A stretch of 40,225 bases of DNA from assembly GCA_025058225.1 (NCBI GenBank), contig JANXEE010000017.1, positions 66,084 through 106,308 on the forward strand, given 5' to 3'. The DNA comes from Candidatus Calditenuaceae archaeon. Lineage in GTDB: Archaea > Thermoproteota > Nitrososphaeria_A > Caldarchaeales > Calditenuaceae. Position numbers and translations under genes: made by a program. Positions 15,942-24,885 of this stretch are shown here, piece by piece; positions within the stretch are counted from its first letter, which is position 1; each line of letters begins with the position of its first letter. A model generated the notes under the pieces. That model was not told where the DNA came from. It searched no databases and was given only the letters and a program-made list of their open reading frames with translations.

Positions 15942-17878
15942 AGGGACCGAGCCCGAGCCGGTGCCGAGCCTGAGTTCCTGACCCTAGTCTTAGCGATCTG
16001 AACTGACAGGACTCCCGCGATCAAGACCAGCGAGGAGAAGACGGCGAGCTGGTTCTCCGGGTAGAGGCCTATCACGGAGCCCGCGACTGCGAGGGCCGCG
16101 ACCTCCGTCGGGCTCAGGTTGGCGAACAGGTGTCCTGCCATGGCGGCGCTCAACATCACCACCCCTACGATCGATGCCGTGAGGGGCACGATCAAGCCCT
16201 GTGGGTCGGAGAAGACGACGTTCCTCGGGTCCTGCAGTAACAGCAGTTGCTCCCCATCCGCCGTGAAGGTGAAGAAGAAGGGTATGATGAACGCCGGGAG
16301 CGTGTACCTCCAGGCCTCCATCATGGTCCTGAAGGGGTTCCCGCCGAAGATCGATGCGGCAGCCATGGGGGCCAGCCCTATTGGGGGTGAGACCTCCGAG
16401 AGCACTGAGTAGTAGAAGACGAAGACGTGCGATACGTGTGGGGGTATGCCGAGGGAAGCGAGGGCCGGCGTGACGACTGCAGCCGTGACCACGTAGGAGG
16501 CGGTTATCGGGACGGCCAGACCCACCAGTATGACCGCTAACCCGCTGAGCAGGACCGCAACCTCCCTGATTCCCCCGCTCGCAGCCACAATAATTCCGGC
16601 GAGCTTGAGGCCCAGCCCCGTGAGGGTGAAGACTCCGATCACGATCCCCACACCCGCGAGTATGCACCCCACCGGCAGGAAGCTCTTCCCCCCGTCCACG
16701 AGCGCCGTGATGAGCCTCCTGGGGGTCAACCACTCACTCCTGTCCCTGCTGAGGAAGCTCGTGAAGATCGTGACGAATATCGCCGACGTTATGGCCATTC
16801 CGGGTGAGCGTCCGATGAGCAGGACCGCTATCAGGACCGCCATCGAGAGCAGGTGATAGAGCCCCCTCAACACTTTGCGTGTTTCAACCCTCGGAAGCTC
16901 AACGGGTTTGAGGTCCAGGGCCTTCGCTTCGAGCCAGACCGTCACGTAGAGGACGATGTAGATGAGCAGGGTGGGGACCAGAACGAGGACCATCACGCTG
17001 ATCAGGGGGATCCTCAGGAATTCCATCATCAGGAAAGCTGCCGCACCTAAGAGTGGGGGCGATATCACGGCACCCATTCCGCCGGCCGACAGCAGCCCCG
17101 CGGCCTTCTCCCTTGGATAGCCGGCCCTCAGCAGGTATTCCTTCACCAGCGGCCCCACCGAGAGCGTCGTGGCGACCCCGCTGCCCTGAGGCCCGCCTAT
17201 GAGCGCTGTGAGGAGCACGGTCGCCCTCCCGGCGGCTGAGGGGCTTCTTCCCATCGATAGGTACACCAGCTCCATGAAGAACTTGCTGGCCCCTGAGGCG
17301 TCCATGAGGGCCCCGTACGCGACGAACAGGATGACCAGCGTGGCGGAGACGTCGATGGCGACGCCGAATATCCCCTCTAGAGTCATGTACAGGTGTCCGA
17401 TAAGCCTCTCGAAGCTGTAGCCCTTGTGGGTGAAGGGCTCGGGCCAGTAATACCCGGTCACCGCGTAAACTATGAAGAACAACAGCAGCAGTGTGACCGC
17501 CAGGCCGCTGCTCCTCAGTACCGCGTAAAGCAGTAGCCCGATAGTCATCAGGCCGACGACCACGTCGATGGTGTTGGGAGTCGCGGCCGAGTAAACGAAC
17601 CTGTCGAACTGCGAGACCTGATAGAACAGGCCTCCGAATGCCAGCAAAAGCAGCGGCAGCGTCCTCGCTCTGGACTTCGTGTAAGTTAACGCCGCTAGAG
17701 CAAGTATCAGGGTCAGGTGGACCCACCTGAACTTGTAGGTCTCTACAGGCGGCCTGAGGGGCAAGAGCTGGATCGCCCAGTCCGGCAGAACCAGTTGTAT
17801 GGGTGCCACGCTGTACAGCGACCAGAGGACCAAGGCCACCGCAAGGGCGTCCGTCAGAAGCCTACGCGCATCCACCAA
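15896..17878 (-). CDS. TRAP transporter fused permease (DctQ-DctM type, TAXI system)
   Basis: A 660-residue membrane protein. The N-terminal part (about 1-150) holds the helices corresponding to the small DctQ subunit. The rest is the DctM-like large permease, with repeated glycine-rich helices such as ALIGGPQGSGVATTLSVGPLVK and SAGGMGAVISPPLLGAAAF, and the late motif VSPPIGLAPMAAASIFGG. Fused 4TM/12TM permeases pair with TAXI binding proteins and use an ion gradient for solute uptake. It lies downstream of DUF1850 with a 17-base overlap. Substrate unknown; dicarboxylates, glutamate or other organic acids are family examples. Confidence 0.9.
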   Translation of the reverse strand: MVDARRLLTDALAVALVLWSLYSVAPIQLVLPDWAIQLLPLRPPVETYKFRWVHLTLILALAALTYTKSRARTLPLLLLAFGGLFYQVSQFDRFVYSAATPNTIDVVVGLMTIGLLLYAVLRSSGLAVTLLLLFFIVYAVTGYYWPEPFTHKGYSFERLIGHLYMTLEGIFGVAIDVSATLVILFVAYGALMDASGASKFFMELVYLSMGRSPSAAGRATVLLTALIGGPQGSGVATTLSVGPLVKEYLLRAGYPREKAAGLLSAGGMGAVISPPLLGAAAFLMMEFLRIPLISVMVLVLVPTLLIYIVLYVTVWLEAKALDLKPVELPRVETRKVLRGLYHLLSMAVLIAVLLIGRSPGMAITSAIFVTIFTSFLSRDRSEWLTPRRLITALVDGGKSFLPVGCILAGVGIVIGVFTLTGLGLKLAGIIVAASGGIREVAVLLSGLAVILVGLAVPITASYVVTAAVVTPALASLGIPPHVSHVFVFYYSVLSEVSPPIGLAPMAAASIFGGNPFRTMMEAWRYTLPAFIIPFFFTFTADGEQLLLLQDPRNVVFSDPQGLIVPLTASIVGVVMLSAAMAGHLFANLSPTEVAALAVAGSVIGLYPENQLAVFSSLVLIAGVLSVQIAKTRVRNSGSAPARARSLQASWLNRRSTSKTA

Positions 17879-18353
17879 GTCTGATTTCGACCCCCTCGCC
17901 CAGACCGAAGACGTCGGAGAGGTCGATCTGAGTGTTCCCTATCGTCAGCACGGGTCTTCCTACGTCGCCGACCCTCAACTTCAGCCCGCCGAGCCGGACG
18001 TTCAGCCCCTCGATCCTGACGGCTCCACCGTCCATGAAGGACATGCCCTCGTCGTAGAGGGCGCTCGAGGCTCCGTCGCCCATCTTCACGCTCCTTAGGA
18101 CGATAGCACCCCGCTCGATGTGGTAAGTCTCGATCGTAACCGTCTGCCTCACCGAGTGCGTGTACCGAAGAACTATGGTCCTGTCCTCAGGTACGTCCAG
18201 TACCAGCGCCTTCCCCCGTTCTCCTCTCACGCAAACGGTCTCGCGGTTCACGTCGACCGACGCAACTAGAGCGATCACGGTCACCAGGACCATGAAGCCG
18301 GTCAGTAGGTCCAGCGGACTGGCCTTCAAGTTCGACGAGCTATCTCCAGACAC
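17862..18353 (-). CDS. DUF1850 domain protein of the TAXI-TRAP operon
   Basis: A 163-residue protein with an N-terminal membrane helix (about residues 14-31, DLLTGFMVLVTVIALVA) and an extracytoplasmic beta-rich domain. LRYTHSVRQTVTIETYHI is the hallmark segment of DUF1850. This family is found almost only between TAXI binding proteins and fused TRAP permeases, so a role in the transporter is likely, but none is proven. GTG start at 18353 lies inside the end of the binding protein gene, giving a 14-base overlap; GAGAAGG precedes it. Confidence 0.85.
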   Translation of the reverse strand: MSGDSSSNLKASPLDLLTGFMVLVTVIALVASVDVNRETVCVRGERGKALVLDVPEDRTIVLRYTHSVRQTVTIETYHIERGAIVLRSVKMGDGASSALYDEGMSFMDGGAVRIEGLNVRLGGLKLRVGDVGRPVLTIGNTQIDLSDVFGLGEGVEIRLGGCA

Positions 18354-19335
18354 CCTTCTCCCTGTAGTACCTTATCGCGCCCTCGTGGAAGGGTATCGGC
18401 GAGTACATTGACTTCTGGAACTCGAGCTTGATGTCCTTGATGACGGCGTGGGCTCCCACGATCTCATTCATGTTGTCGAACAGGGTCTTCGTCAACTGGT
18501 AGGCGAGCGACTCGGGCATTCGGGCGTGAACCACCAAGAGGTTCGTGGCCGTCAGGACCTCGAGGTCCGTGTCCTGGCCCGCGTACGTCCTGGCGGGTAT
18601 CTTGGCGACGAAGTAGATGGGCCCGTACTGCTCCCTCAGCTTGTCGACGACTTCGGCGCTCGGCAGGAGGACGACCTTCAGGCCCGGCGCAGACGCTAGC
18701 TCTGCGACGGCCGCGGTCGGTATGCCCCCGCTCCAGAAGAACGCGTCTATCTTCCCGTCCCTGAGCGCGTCAGCGGACTCCCTCACCCCCAACCTCTCCC
18801 TTACGATGTCCTTGTCGGGGTCGATGCCCGCAGCTCGAAGGATCCTCAGGGCTATCACCTCGGTCCCGCTCCCCGGCGCACCCGTCGAGACCCTCTTTCC
18901 CTTGAGGTCGGCGATCTTCGTGATGCCCTTGCCCTCGAGGGTCACTATGTGCTGGAAGTTGTTGTACAGCACCGCTAGGGCTCTGACCTCGACCCTCGAG
19001 TCCGAGAACGCTCCCGTCCCCCTGTGGGCCTCGTAAGCTGTGTCAGGCAGCGTGAAGGCCACCTCGACCTTCCCGTCCCTCAGGAGCTTAAGATTGTCCA
19101 CGGAGGCCGTCGTAGCCTCGACGGTGGCAGTCACCGTCGGCCCGAGGTACTTGTTCCAGAGCGACGCGAAGGCCCCACCCACGGGATAGTAGACTCCTCC
19201 CACACCTCCAGTCGCTATGCTAAGCGTCACTTTTTCGGGAGGCCTCGCGACCGTGGTGAAGTAAGTCGCGGCGATGATCGCCGCGACGACCACCACACCG
19301 ACGACCACCAAGAGCCTGATTCGGGTCTTGTTCAT
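18340..19335 (-). CDS. TAXI-family TRAP transporter solute-binding protein
   Basis: A 331-residue protein with an N-terminal membrane anchor or signal (residues about 8-26) followed by the TAXI fold. SIATGGVGGVYYPVGGAFA is the family opening motif, and GKRVSTGAPGSGTEVIALRIL and FFWSGGIPTAAV are further family segments. It should capture the solute outside the membrane and deliver it to the fused permease. First gene of the three-gene operon. The start ATG at 19335 has CTTATCTG-type AT-rich sequence about 28 bases upstream. The gene next to the operon's 3' end, a beta-hydroxyacid dehydrogenase, may use the imported acid, but this is only positional. Confidence 0.92.
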   Translation of the reverse strand: MNKTRIRLLVVVGVVVVAAIIAATYFTTVARPPEKVTLSIATGGVGGVYYPVGGAFASLWNKYLGPTVTATVEATTASVDNLKLLRDGKVEVAFTLPDTAYEAHRGTGAFSDSRVEVRALAVLYNNFQHIVTLEGKGITKIADLKGKRVSTGAPGSGTEVIALRILRAAGIDPDKDIVRERLGVRESADALRDGKIDAFFWSGGIPTAAVAELASAPGLKVVLLPSAEVVDKLREQYGPIYFVAKIPARTYAGQDTDLEVLTATNLLVVHARMPESLAYQLTKTLFDNMNEIVGAHAVIKDIKLEFQKSMYSPIPFHEGAIRYYREKGVWR

Positions 19336-19494
19336 ACATCAGTAGATGGTTTTGACCCAGATAAGTTTTTTGGAAAATGTGTAGTGAAAACCTTCACAGT
19401 TATCCGAATGGAGACACCTTTGACTCCTGCGCGCCTCGCGCCCGAGCCCGGATTATCGCACCGCTTGAAGATGCAGAGCAGGCCGCGAATCCGC

Positions 19495-21081
19495 TCAACT
19501 GTCATCTAGCACCCTCGTTATCCTCCCGATCCCCTTGACCCTGCCCTCCCTCAGGACGAAGACGTCGCCCTCCCTCACGAACTCCGGCCTGTACTTGAAC
19601 GAGAACGTCGCGGTCCCCTGCTCGCCGGGAGCGACGAAATCTTCGTTGTGAACGAGTGTCTTCACCGATTGGGCGATCGTGTGGCAGTGGAATATCGGCT
19701 CGTAACCGGTCGCCACCCTCGTCGGATGATTGAGGACGAGGAACTCACCGTCGAAGCGCCTCACCGCCCTCAGCCGAACTTCAGAGTCGGAGAGCACCAT
19801 ACCTCTCCTGACCGTGTTGTGCGGTACTCCCCTGATGGCGATGCCTACGAGCTGACCCGCCGATGCCTCCTCCACTTTTGAGTGGTGGACCTCGATGCTC
19901 CTGGCTCTCACCTCGGTGAAGCCCCCCTTGTTGTCTGGTCCCAGCAGCAGCGAGTCTCCGCTCCTCAGCCTCCCCTGCAGTATCGTGCCCGAGACCACCG
20001 TACCCGCGCCTTCGACGTTGTAGACGCGATCGACGTACATCAGGAAGGGGCCGTTGAGCTTCTTGGGCCTCGGAGGCAGGATCGCCAGGAGGTCGTAGAG
20101 CAGGTCAAACCCCTGCCTCGTCGCTGAGGAGACCTCCACTATTGGCACCACGGGGTTCACTTTGTCCACCACGACGTCCACATCCGACCTGTCCCTCAGA
20201 GGATAGGGGACACGACCGACGCGCTTGATGAGCCTCGAAACCTCATCCCTGACCTCCTCCAGCCTCCTCCCACCGACCTTGTCGACTTTTGTGATGCAGA
20301 CGATCACGGGTAAACCCGAACCGAACATTATGCCTAGGTGCTCCCGGGAGATGTGAGTGGGGCCGTCGTCTGCAGCGACCACCAGCAGGCCGTAATCCAG
20401 CTCCTGACCCAGAAGTCCTCTGATGGTGGTCCTGAGCCAGGGCTCGTGGCCGACGGTGTCGACGATGCTCACGACCTTCTCCGCCTCCCTGACGACCCTG
20501 GACTTCTCCTGCCTGTCCCGAGGGGCCTTCAGGAACAGGGGTTTCCCTCCCCTGAAACCCAGAACCGTGAAGTGGAGGTCGGCCGAGAGGTTACGGGAGA
20601 TCTCGTGGGGCAGGGTGTCCATGTAGAGCCATTTGGTTCCGTCGTCCCTCTCCCCTGTGACCAGACAGGCTATCAGGGTTGACTTGCCGTGGTTCACGTG
20701 TCCAGCTATTCCGACCGTCAGGTGGTTCCTCGGAGAGTCCGCGACCCTCTCTATCACGACCTTCGCCATGTGGCCCCTCTCGGTCGAGAACCTCTCCACC
20801 TTCCTGACCTTCGCACCGCACTCCGCGGCCAGGGAGTTGATCACCGCGAGGCTCTCCTCCAGCTCGACCTCGCTGAGCCCAGAGACCTCACCGTCGTCGT
20901 CTACCCCGAGCACGTAGACCGCGACGCCGTTCCCCTCCATCAGCCTCGACTTCATCTGGGCAACGAGCTGCTGCCGCCTTTCGGTCCTGAGGTGAACGGA
21001 TGTCAGGAGCCTCGACTTGAACTCGATGTATCTGTCCTCCGAGGCCGGCACTGAGACCCGCTCCCCCACGTCCGAGGTCAT
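19495..21081 (-). CDS. GTPBP1-like translational GTPase
   Basis: From the ATG at 21081 the protein has 528 residues. The first about 115 (DRYIEFKSRLLTS, then QMKSRLMEGNGVAVYVLGVDDDG) resemble the N-terminal region of eukaryotic GTPBP1/GTPBP2. Then come an EF-Tu-type G domain with GHVNHGKST (127-135), DTVGHE and TKVD, and beta-barrel domains II and III with a GTVVSGT motif. It is not EF-1A, SelB or aIF2-gamma. In animals GTPBP1/2 act in ribosome rescue and mRNA turnover with Pelota; the archaeal role is unproven. The frame is open to 21240 but that overlaps the divergent gene's promoter; nearby GTG codons (21069, 21051) are alternative starts. Confidence 0.8.
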   Translation of the reverse strand: MTSDVGERVSVPASEDRYIEFKSRLLTSVHLRTERRQQLVAQMKSRLMEGNGVAVYVLGVDDDGEVSGLSEVELEESLAVINSLAAECGAKVRKVERFSTERGHMAKVVIERVADSPRNHLTVGIAGHVNHGKSTLIACLVTGERDDGTKWLYMDTLPHEISRNLSADLHFTVLGFRGGKPLFLKAPRDRQEKSRVVREAEKVVSIVDTVGHEPWLRTTIRGLLGQELDYGLLVVAADDGPTHISREHLGIMFGSGLPVIVCITKVDKVGGRRLEEVRDEVSRLIKRVGRVPYPLRDRSDVDVVVDKVNPVVPIVEVSSATRQGFDLLYDLLAILPPRPKKLNGPFLMYVDRVYNVEGAGTVVSGTILQGRLRSGDSLLLGPDNKGGFTEVRARSIEVHHSKVEEASAGQLVGIAIRGVPHNTVRRGMVLSDSEVRLRAVRRFDGEFLVLNHPTRVATGYEPIFHCHTIAQSVKTLVHNEDFVAPGEQGTATFSFKYRPEFVREGDVFVLREGRVKGIGRITRVLDDS

Positions 21082-21094
21082 GCGCTCCGAGTGA

Positions 21095-21104
21095 GTTATA
21101 TCGG
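21095..21104 (+). promoter_or_regulatory. TATA element of the SAM hydroxide adenosyltransferase gene
   Basis: GTTATATCGG is centred 28 bases before the ATG at 21127. On the minus strand it reads CCGATATAAC, which lies 18 bases from the GTPase ATG, too close unless a GTG further in is the real start. Confidence 0.5.
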
Positions 21105-21126
21105 TATCCCGCAGATCCGTGCGTGT

Positions 21127-21918
21127 ATGAAGACGATAGGTTTCCTCTCCGACTACGGTTCGAGGGACCCTTACGTGGGAGAGGTCAAGGCGGTCTTGGT
21201 CGGGCGATGTCCTGATGCGGTCGTGATCGACATTACCCACGAGGTGGAGCCCTTTAACGTCCTTCAGGGAGCTTTCCTGCTCTACACCTCCTACAGGTTC
21301 TTCCCGAGAGGGACGATCTTCCTAGCGGTCGTCGATCCGGGTGTTGGGACAGGGCGCCGCGGTGTTGTCGTGAAGACAAGAAACTACTGGTTCGTCGGTC
21401 CCGACAACGGCCTCCTCTACCCATCCGCCTTCGAGGACTGTCTTGAGGAATGTTACGAGATCAGGCTGACCAGCTACCCGAGATACGGCGGTGAGACCTT
21501 TCACGGACGTGATGTGTTCGCGCCGGTCGTGGGTTCGCTGGCCTCAGGTCTCATCCCGGACCTCATCCCTTTGCGTCCTGAAGAGTTGGTGAAGCTCGAG
21601 CTCGAGGGGCCCTCAGTCTCGGAAGGAGAGGTGGTCGCCAAGGTACTGCACGTCGACAGGTTCGGGAACTGCGTCACCAACGTCAGCCTGACTTCTTTGC
21701 CGACGTGGATGGAATTCGGCTCCAGGTATCGGGTGGAGGTCGGTATGAGGGGGGTCGAGGCCCCGCTGGTGCGCGCATACGGTTCAGTCGGGGTCGGTGA
21801 TTTCCTACTGACGTTCGGGGGCACCGGTTACCTAGAGCTGTCCGTGAACAGGGGGAGCGCTGCCTCGGAGCTCGGGCTCAGACCTGGGGACGCTTTCAGG
21901 ATCAGGATGAACGTCTGA
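21127..21918 (+). CDS. SAM hydroxide adenosyltransferase (DUF62 family)
   Basis: A 263-residue protein with the DUF62 signature: FLSDYGSRDPYVGEVKAVL at the start, VIDITHEVEPFNVLQGAFLL, VVDPGVGTGRRG, GPDNGLL, FHGRDVFAPV and DRFGNCVTNV. These give the Asp, Arg and His residues that position SAM and activate water. The enzyme splits S-adenosylmethionine to adenosine and methionine, a reaction shown for Pyrococcus and Salinispora homologues. The ATG at 21127 begins the family N-terminus; 12 extra codons upstream overlap the promoter. Convergent with atpA, five bases between stops. Confidence 0.92.
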   Translation: MKTIGFLSDYGSRDPYVGEVKAVLVGRCPDAVVIDITHEVEPFNVLQGAFLLYTSYRFFPRGTIFLAVVDPGVGTGRRGVVVKTRNYWFVGPDNGLLYPSAFEDCLEECYEIRLTSYPRYGGETFHGRDVFAPVVGSLASGLIPDLIPLRPEELVKLELEGPSVSEGEVVAKVLHVDRFGNCVTNVSLTSLPTWMEFGSRYRVEVGMRGVEAPLVRAYGSVGVGDFLLTFGGTGYLELSVNRGSAASELGLRPGDAFRIRMNV

Positions 21919-21922
21919 GACT

Positions 21923-23716
21923 TCAGGCCAGTATCTCGGGCTTCAGGGCAGAGATGGCCGCCTTAACCTCCTCCTCGAGGGCCTCGATCTTCTCGACCTC
22001 CTCGTTCCTGTACTCGGCCTTGGACCTGACGACCTTGGCGATGATCGGGAGCTGTCTGATCTTAATCAGAGGCACACCCTTCCTGAGGGCCTCCTCTGCG
22101 TTCCGGTGGAAGGTCGTGAAGAGCCGCATCAGCGCGTGCTCTTTCCTCGGTGAGCAGTAAGAGTCCACCTCGTCGAAGGCGCTCTGCTGCAGGAAACCCT
22201 CCCGTATCATCCTGCCCACGTCGAGGATCAGCTTCTCCTCGTCGGCCAGCGACTCGGGCCCTAGGAGCCTCACCAGCTCCAGCAGCTCCTCCTCCCTTCT
22301 CAGAAGTCTGTAGATGTAGGCCCGCAGGTCGTACCACTCCTTGTGGACGTTATTCGCCCACCAGTCCTTGACCGTTTCGACGTAGCCCGAGTAGGACATC
22401 ATCCAGTTGATCGCGGGGTAATGCCTCGTGTAGGCTAGGTTCGGGTCGAGCGCCCAGAAGGTCCTCACGAACCTGAGCGTGTGGGTCGTCACGGGCTCGG
22501 TGAAGTCTCCCCCGGGTGGCGATACGGCTCCCACCAGCGTCATGCTGCCCACCCTGTCCGGCTTCCCTAACACTTCAACTCGCCCTGCCCTCTCGTAGAA
22601 CTCGGCGAGCCTGCTGGCGAGATAGCTGGGATAACCCTCCTCCGCGGGCATCTCCTCGAGCCTTCCGCTGATCTCCCTGAGGGCCTCCGCCCACCTGCTC
22701 GTCGAGTCGGCCACCAGCAGGACGTCGTATCCCATGTCCCTGTAGAACTCGGCGATGGTCGCACCAGTGTAGATGCTGGCTTCCCTCGCGGCGACCGGCA
22801 TGTTGCTGGTGTTCGCGATCAGCACGGTCCTCTCCATCAGGGGCCTACCTGTGTAGGGGTCCTTGAGGTGCGGGAACTCGGTGAGGACCTCAGCCTCCTC
22901 GTTGCCGCGTTCGCCGCAGCCTATGTGGAGGATGACCTTCGCGTCGCTCCACTTCGCGAGCTGGTGCAGGGTCACCGTCTTACCGGTACCGAATGCTCCC
23001 GGTATGCATCCCGTACCCCCCTTGGCCATGGGGAAAAGCGTGTCGAGCACCCGCTGACCCGTGATCAGCGGCACCACAGGGTCTAGCCTCTTCCTGAAGG
23101 GCCTCGGCGTCCTCACGGGCCACCTGTGGGCCATCCTGACCTTCTCGACGCCGTCCCTAGTCTTCACCTCAGCCACGACGTCGTTCACCGTGTAGTCTCC
23201 CTCGGGAGCGATCTCCTCGATGGTGCCCCGCGTCGCGTCGGGCGGTATCATAATCTTACTCGCGACCAGCGGCGTCTCTTGGACCTCTCCTATGACGCTT
23301 CCAGCCTCTACCTCGTCGCCCCTCTTGACTGTCGGGACGAAGTGCCACTTCCTGTCCTCAGGGATCGACGGGACGTCGACTCCTCTCCTCACGAAGGGCC
23401 CCACCTTTGAAGCGACCCTATCGAGAGGTCTCTGAACGCCGTCGTAGACGCTCCCCACCATCCCGGGTCCCAGGTTCACCGAGAGCGGCGCGCCTGTTCC
23501 TACGACGGGTTCCCCCGGAGAGAGGCCTGAGGTGTTCTCGTAGACCTGAACGAACGCCACATCGCCCGTGAGCTTGATGACCTCACCGACCAGACCCTCT
23601 CTCCCCACCCTGACGACCTCGTACATCCTAGCGCCCATCATCCCGTCGGCCTTCACGGCAGGCCCCGCTATCCAGACTATCCTCCCCTTGGCAGGCATCT
23701 CGACGTCCCTGCTCAT
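21923..23716 (-). CDS. atpA: A-type ATP synthase catalytic subunit A
   Basis: The 597-residue catalytic A subunit carries the extra non-homologous region (about 110-200) that distinguishes A from B subunits. The P-loop is at residues 240-247, GAFGTGKT, and [15 protein letters not shown] and [18 protein letters not shown] follow. Archaeal A subunits usually read GPFGSGKT, so Pro to Ala and Ser to Thr changes are present. It should be the nucleotide site of the proton- or sodium-driven A1Ao ATPase. No other ATP synthase subunit is next to it. The ATG at 23716 gives the usual N-terminal length; the Met at residue 7 is an alternative. Confidence 0.95.
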   Translation of the reverse strand: MSRDVEMPAKGRIVWIAGPAVKADGMMGARMYEVVRVGREGLVGEVIKLTGDVAFVQVYENTSGLSPGEPVVGTGAPLSVNLGPGMVGSVYDGVQRPLDRVASKVGPFVRRGVDVPSIPEDRKWHFVPTVKRGDEVEAGSVIGEVQETPLVASKIMIPPDATRGTIEEIAPEGDYTVNDVVAEVKTRDGVEKVRMAHRWPVRTPRPFRKRLDPVVPLITGQRVLDTLFPMAKGGTGCIPGAFGTGKTVTLHQLAKWSDAKVILHIGCGERGNEEAEVLTEFPHLKDPYTGRPLMERTVLIANTSNMPVAAREASIYTGATIAEFYRDMGYDVLLVADSTSRWAEALREISGRLEEMPAEEGYPSYLASRLAEFYERAGRVEVLGKPDRVGSMTLVGAVSPPGGDFTEPVTTHTLRFVRTFWALDPNLAYTRHYPAINWMMSYSGYVETVKDWWANNVHKEWYDLRAYIYRLLRREEELLELVRLLGPESLADEEKLILDVGRMIREGFLQQSAFDEVDSYCSPRKEHALMRLFTTFHRNAEEALRKGVPLIKIRQLPIIAKVVRSKAEYRNEEVEKIEALEEEVKAAISALKPEILA

Positions 23717-23796
23717 CGGTCTCTAAAAAACGATCGTTCGTCAAAACGGGGTCTTCATGTACCGTAAAATCGGAGCCCCAGCCCACGTGTAAGCGG

Positions 23797-24492
23797 ATGT
23801 CGGTCGCCCTGTTGAGGGCCAAGCTCGATGAGGTCCTGTCGAAGTTTCCGGAGCTCGGGGAGCTCTGTGACCGCTGCATCTCGTCGAGGAGGTGGGGAGG
23901 GAGCGCGGTTCTCATGGTGCTGGACGCGTCGTTCACATCGATAGGTCTGAGCTACTTCAGGTCCGTCGTTCCCGCGGTAGCCAGGATCAAGCGCGAGTTG
24001 GTCGAGACGGGGGCCCTGAGAACTTTGGAGGACCTCATGGACGCAGACGTCGAGCTCCTCAGGCCCTTCTGGAGGAACAGGAGGTCATGGGAGGTGGCGA
24101 AGGGGGTCGCGGCCACCCTACTGCAGCATCGCGGCAACGACGACGTCTCCAAATTGAGGGCATGGGCCTCTTCCTCCAACCTCGAGGGCTGGCGGCTGGA
24201 CCCCATAGGTTCGCTGAGGGGTGTGGGCCTGGTGACCTACCAGTACCTCAGGATGATGGGCGGGGTGGACACGGTCATGCCGGACAGAGTAGTGAAGCGC
24301 GTGATCAACGGCGTTCTGAGGGAGTGCGGGTTCGAGGCCGTCGAGGACGACCTGGAGTTCGTCAGGACGGTCGAGCGGGTCGCCAGCCAGACCGGTCGCA
24401 GGCCCGTGGAGCTCTGCTGGTTCACCTGGCTCCTGTCCGAGACCGAACTGATGAAGGGACCGAGCTATCGGGACGTCGTTCACCTGATCTGA
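23797..24492 (+). CDS. Divergent helix-hairpin-helix (HhH-GPD-like) protein
   Basis: A 231-residue protein without a confident family name. Residues 137-157 (IGSLRGVGLVTYQYLRMMGG) form a good helix-hairpin-helix, followed by D163 in VMPDRVVKRVI, the position of the catalytic Asp in HhH-GPD DNA glycosylases (compare VDTHVxR). The hairpin lacks the lysine of bifunctional glycosylase-lyases, and no cysteine cluster for an FeS centre is present. A second helical lobe follows. ATG 23797 is 30 bases from a TATA-like CCGTAAAAT. Likely a monofunctional glycosylase or a DNA-binding relative; function is inference. Confidence 0.6.
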   Translation: MSVALLRAKLDEVLSKFPELGELCDRCISSRRWGGSAVLMVLDASFTSIGLSYFRSVVPAVARIKRELVETGALRTLEDLMDADVELLRPFWRNRRSWEVAKGVAATLLQHRGNDDVSKLRAWASSSNLEGWRLDPIGSLRGVGLVTYQYLRMMGGVDTVMPDRVVKRVINGVLRECGFEAVEDDLEFVRTVERVASQTGRRPVELCWFTWLLSETELMKGPSYRDVVHLI

Positions 24493-24495
24493 GCC

Positions 24496-24885
24496 TCAGT
24501 AGACGTATCCGAGGAGCTTCCCGCCCAGACCTCTCTGCTTCGCCTCCCTGTGGGACATCACGCCCTGGTTCGTTGTGACCACCAGTATCCCCACGTCCCT
24601 GCTCGGAAGGTAGCGCTTCTCGAACTCCTCGAAGCCGTCCTTGCTGACGCTGGACCTCGGCCTTATCGGCCCCGCTCTGTTTATCCTTCCCAGAAGCTGG
24701 ATGACCACCTTCCCTCCCCTCCTGTCCTCAAGGTACTCGAAGGCCCCAACGTAACCGTGCCTCTGCAAAGTCCTCAGTATCTCCACCACGAGCTTCGAGT
24801 ACTTGTGGACGCACTCCTTGTTCCTGACCATCTCGTTGTTGTAGAGCTTCGTGAATAGCCCGCTCACGTGGTCGAACGTCGCCAT
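24496..24885 (-). CDS. rps8: 30S ribosomal protein S8 (uS8)
   Basis: A 129-residue archaeal uS8. DHVSGLFTKLYNNEMVRNKEC opens the protein, and the C-terminal motif SRDVGILVVTTNQGVMSHREA is the rRNA-binding region of this family. It normally lies in the spc cluster between uS14 and uL6. Here it is alone, convergent with the HhH gene three bases away, and with tRNA DNA upstream. GAAGGAG abuts the ATG at 24885 and a TATTTTAGG sequence lies about 35 bases upstream. Confidence 0.96.
   Translation of the reverse strand: MATFDHVSGLFTKLYNNEMVRNKECVHKYSKLVVEILRTLQRHGYVGAFEYLEDRRGGKVVIQLLGRINRAGPIRPRSSVSKDGFEEFEKRYLPSRDVGILVVTTNQGVMSHREAKQRGLGGKLLGYVY

Noticed and set aside
21082-21240. Upstream part of the GTPase frame
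   Set aside because: It covers the start and promoter of the divergent SAM hydrolase gene and has no similarity to GTPBP1.
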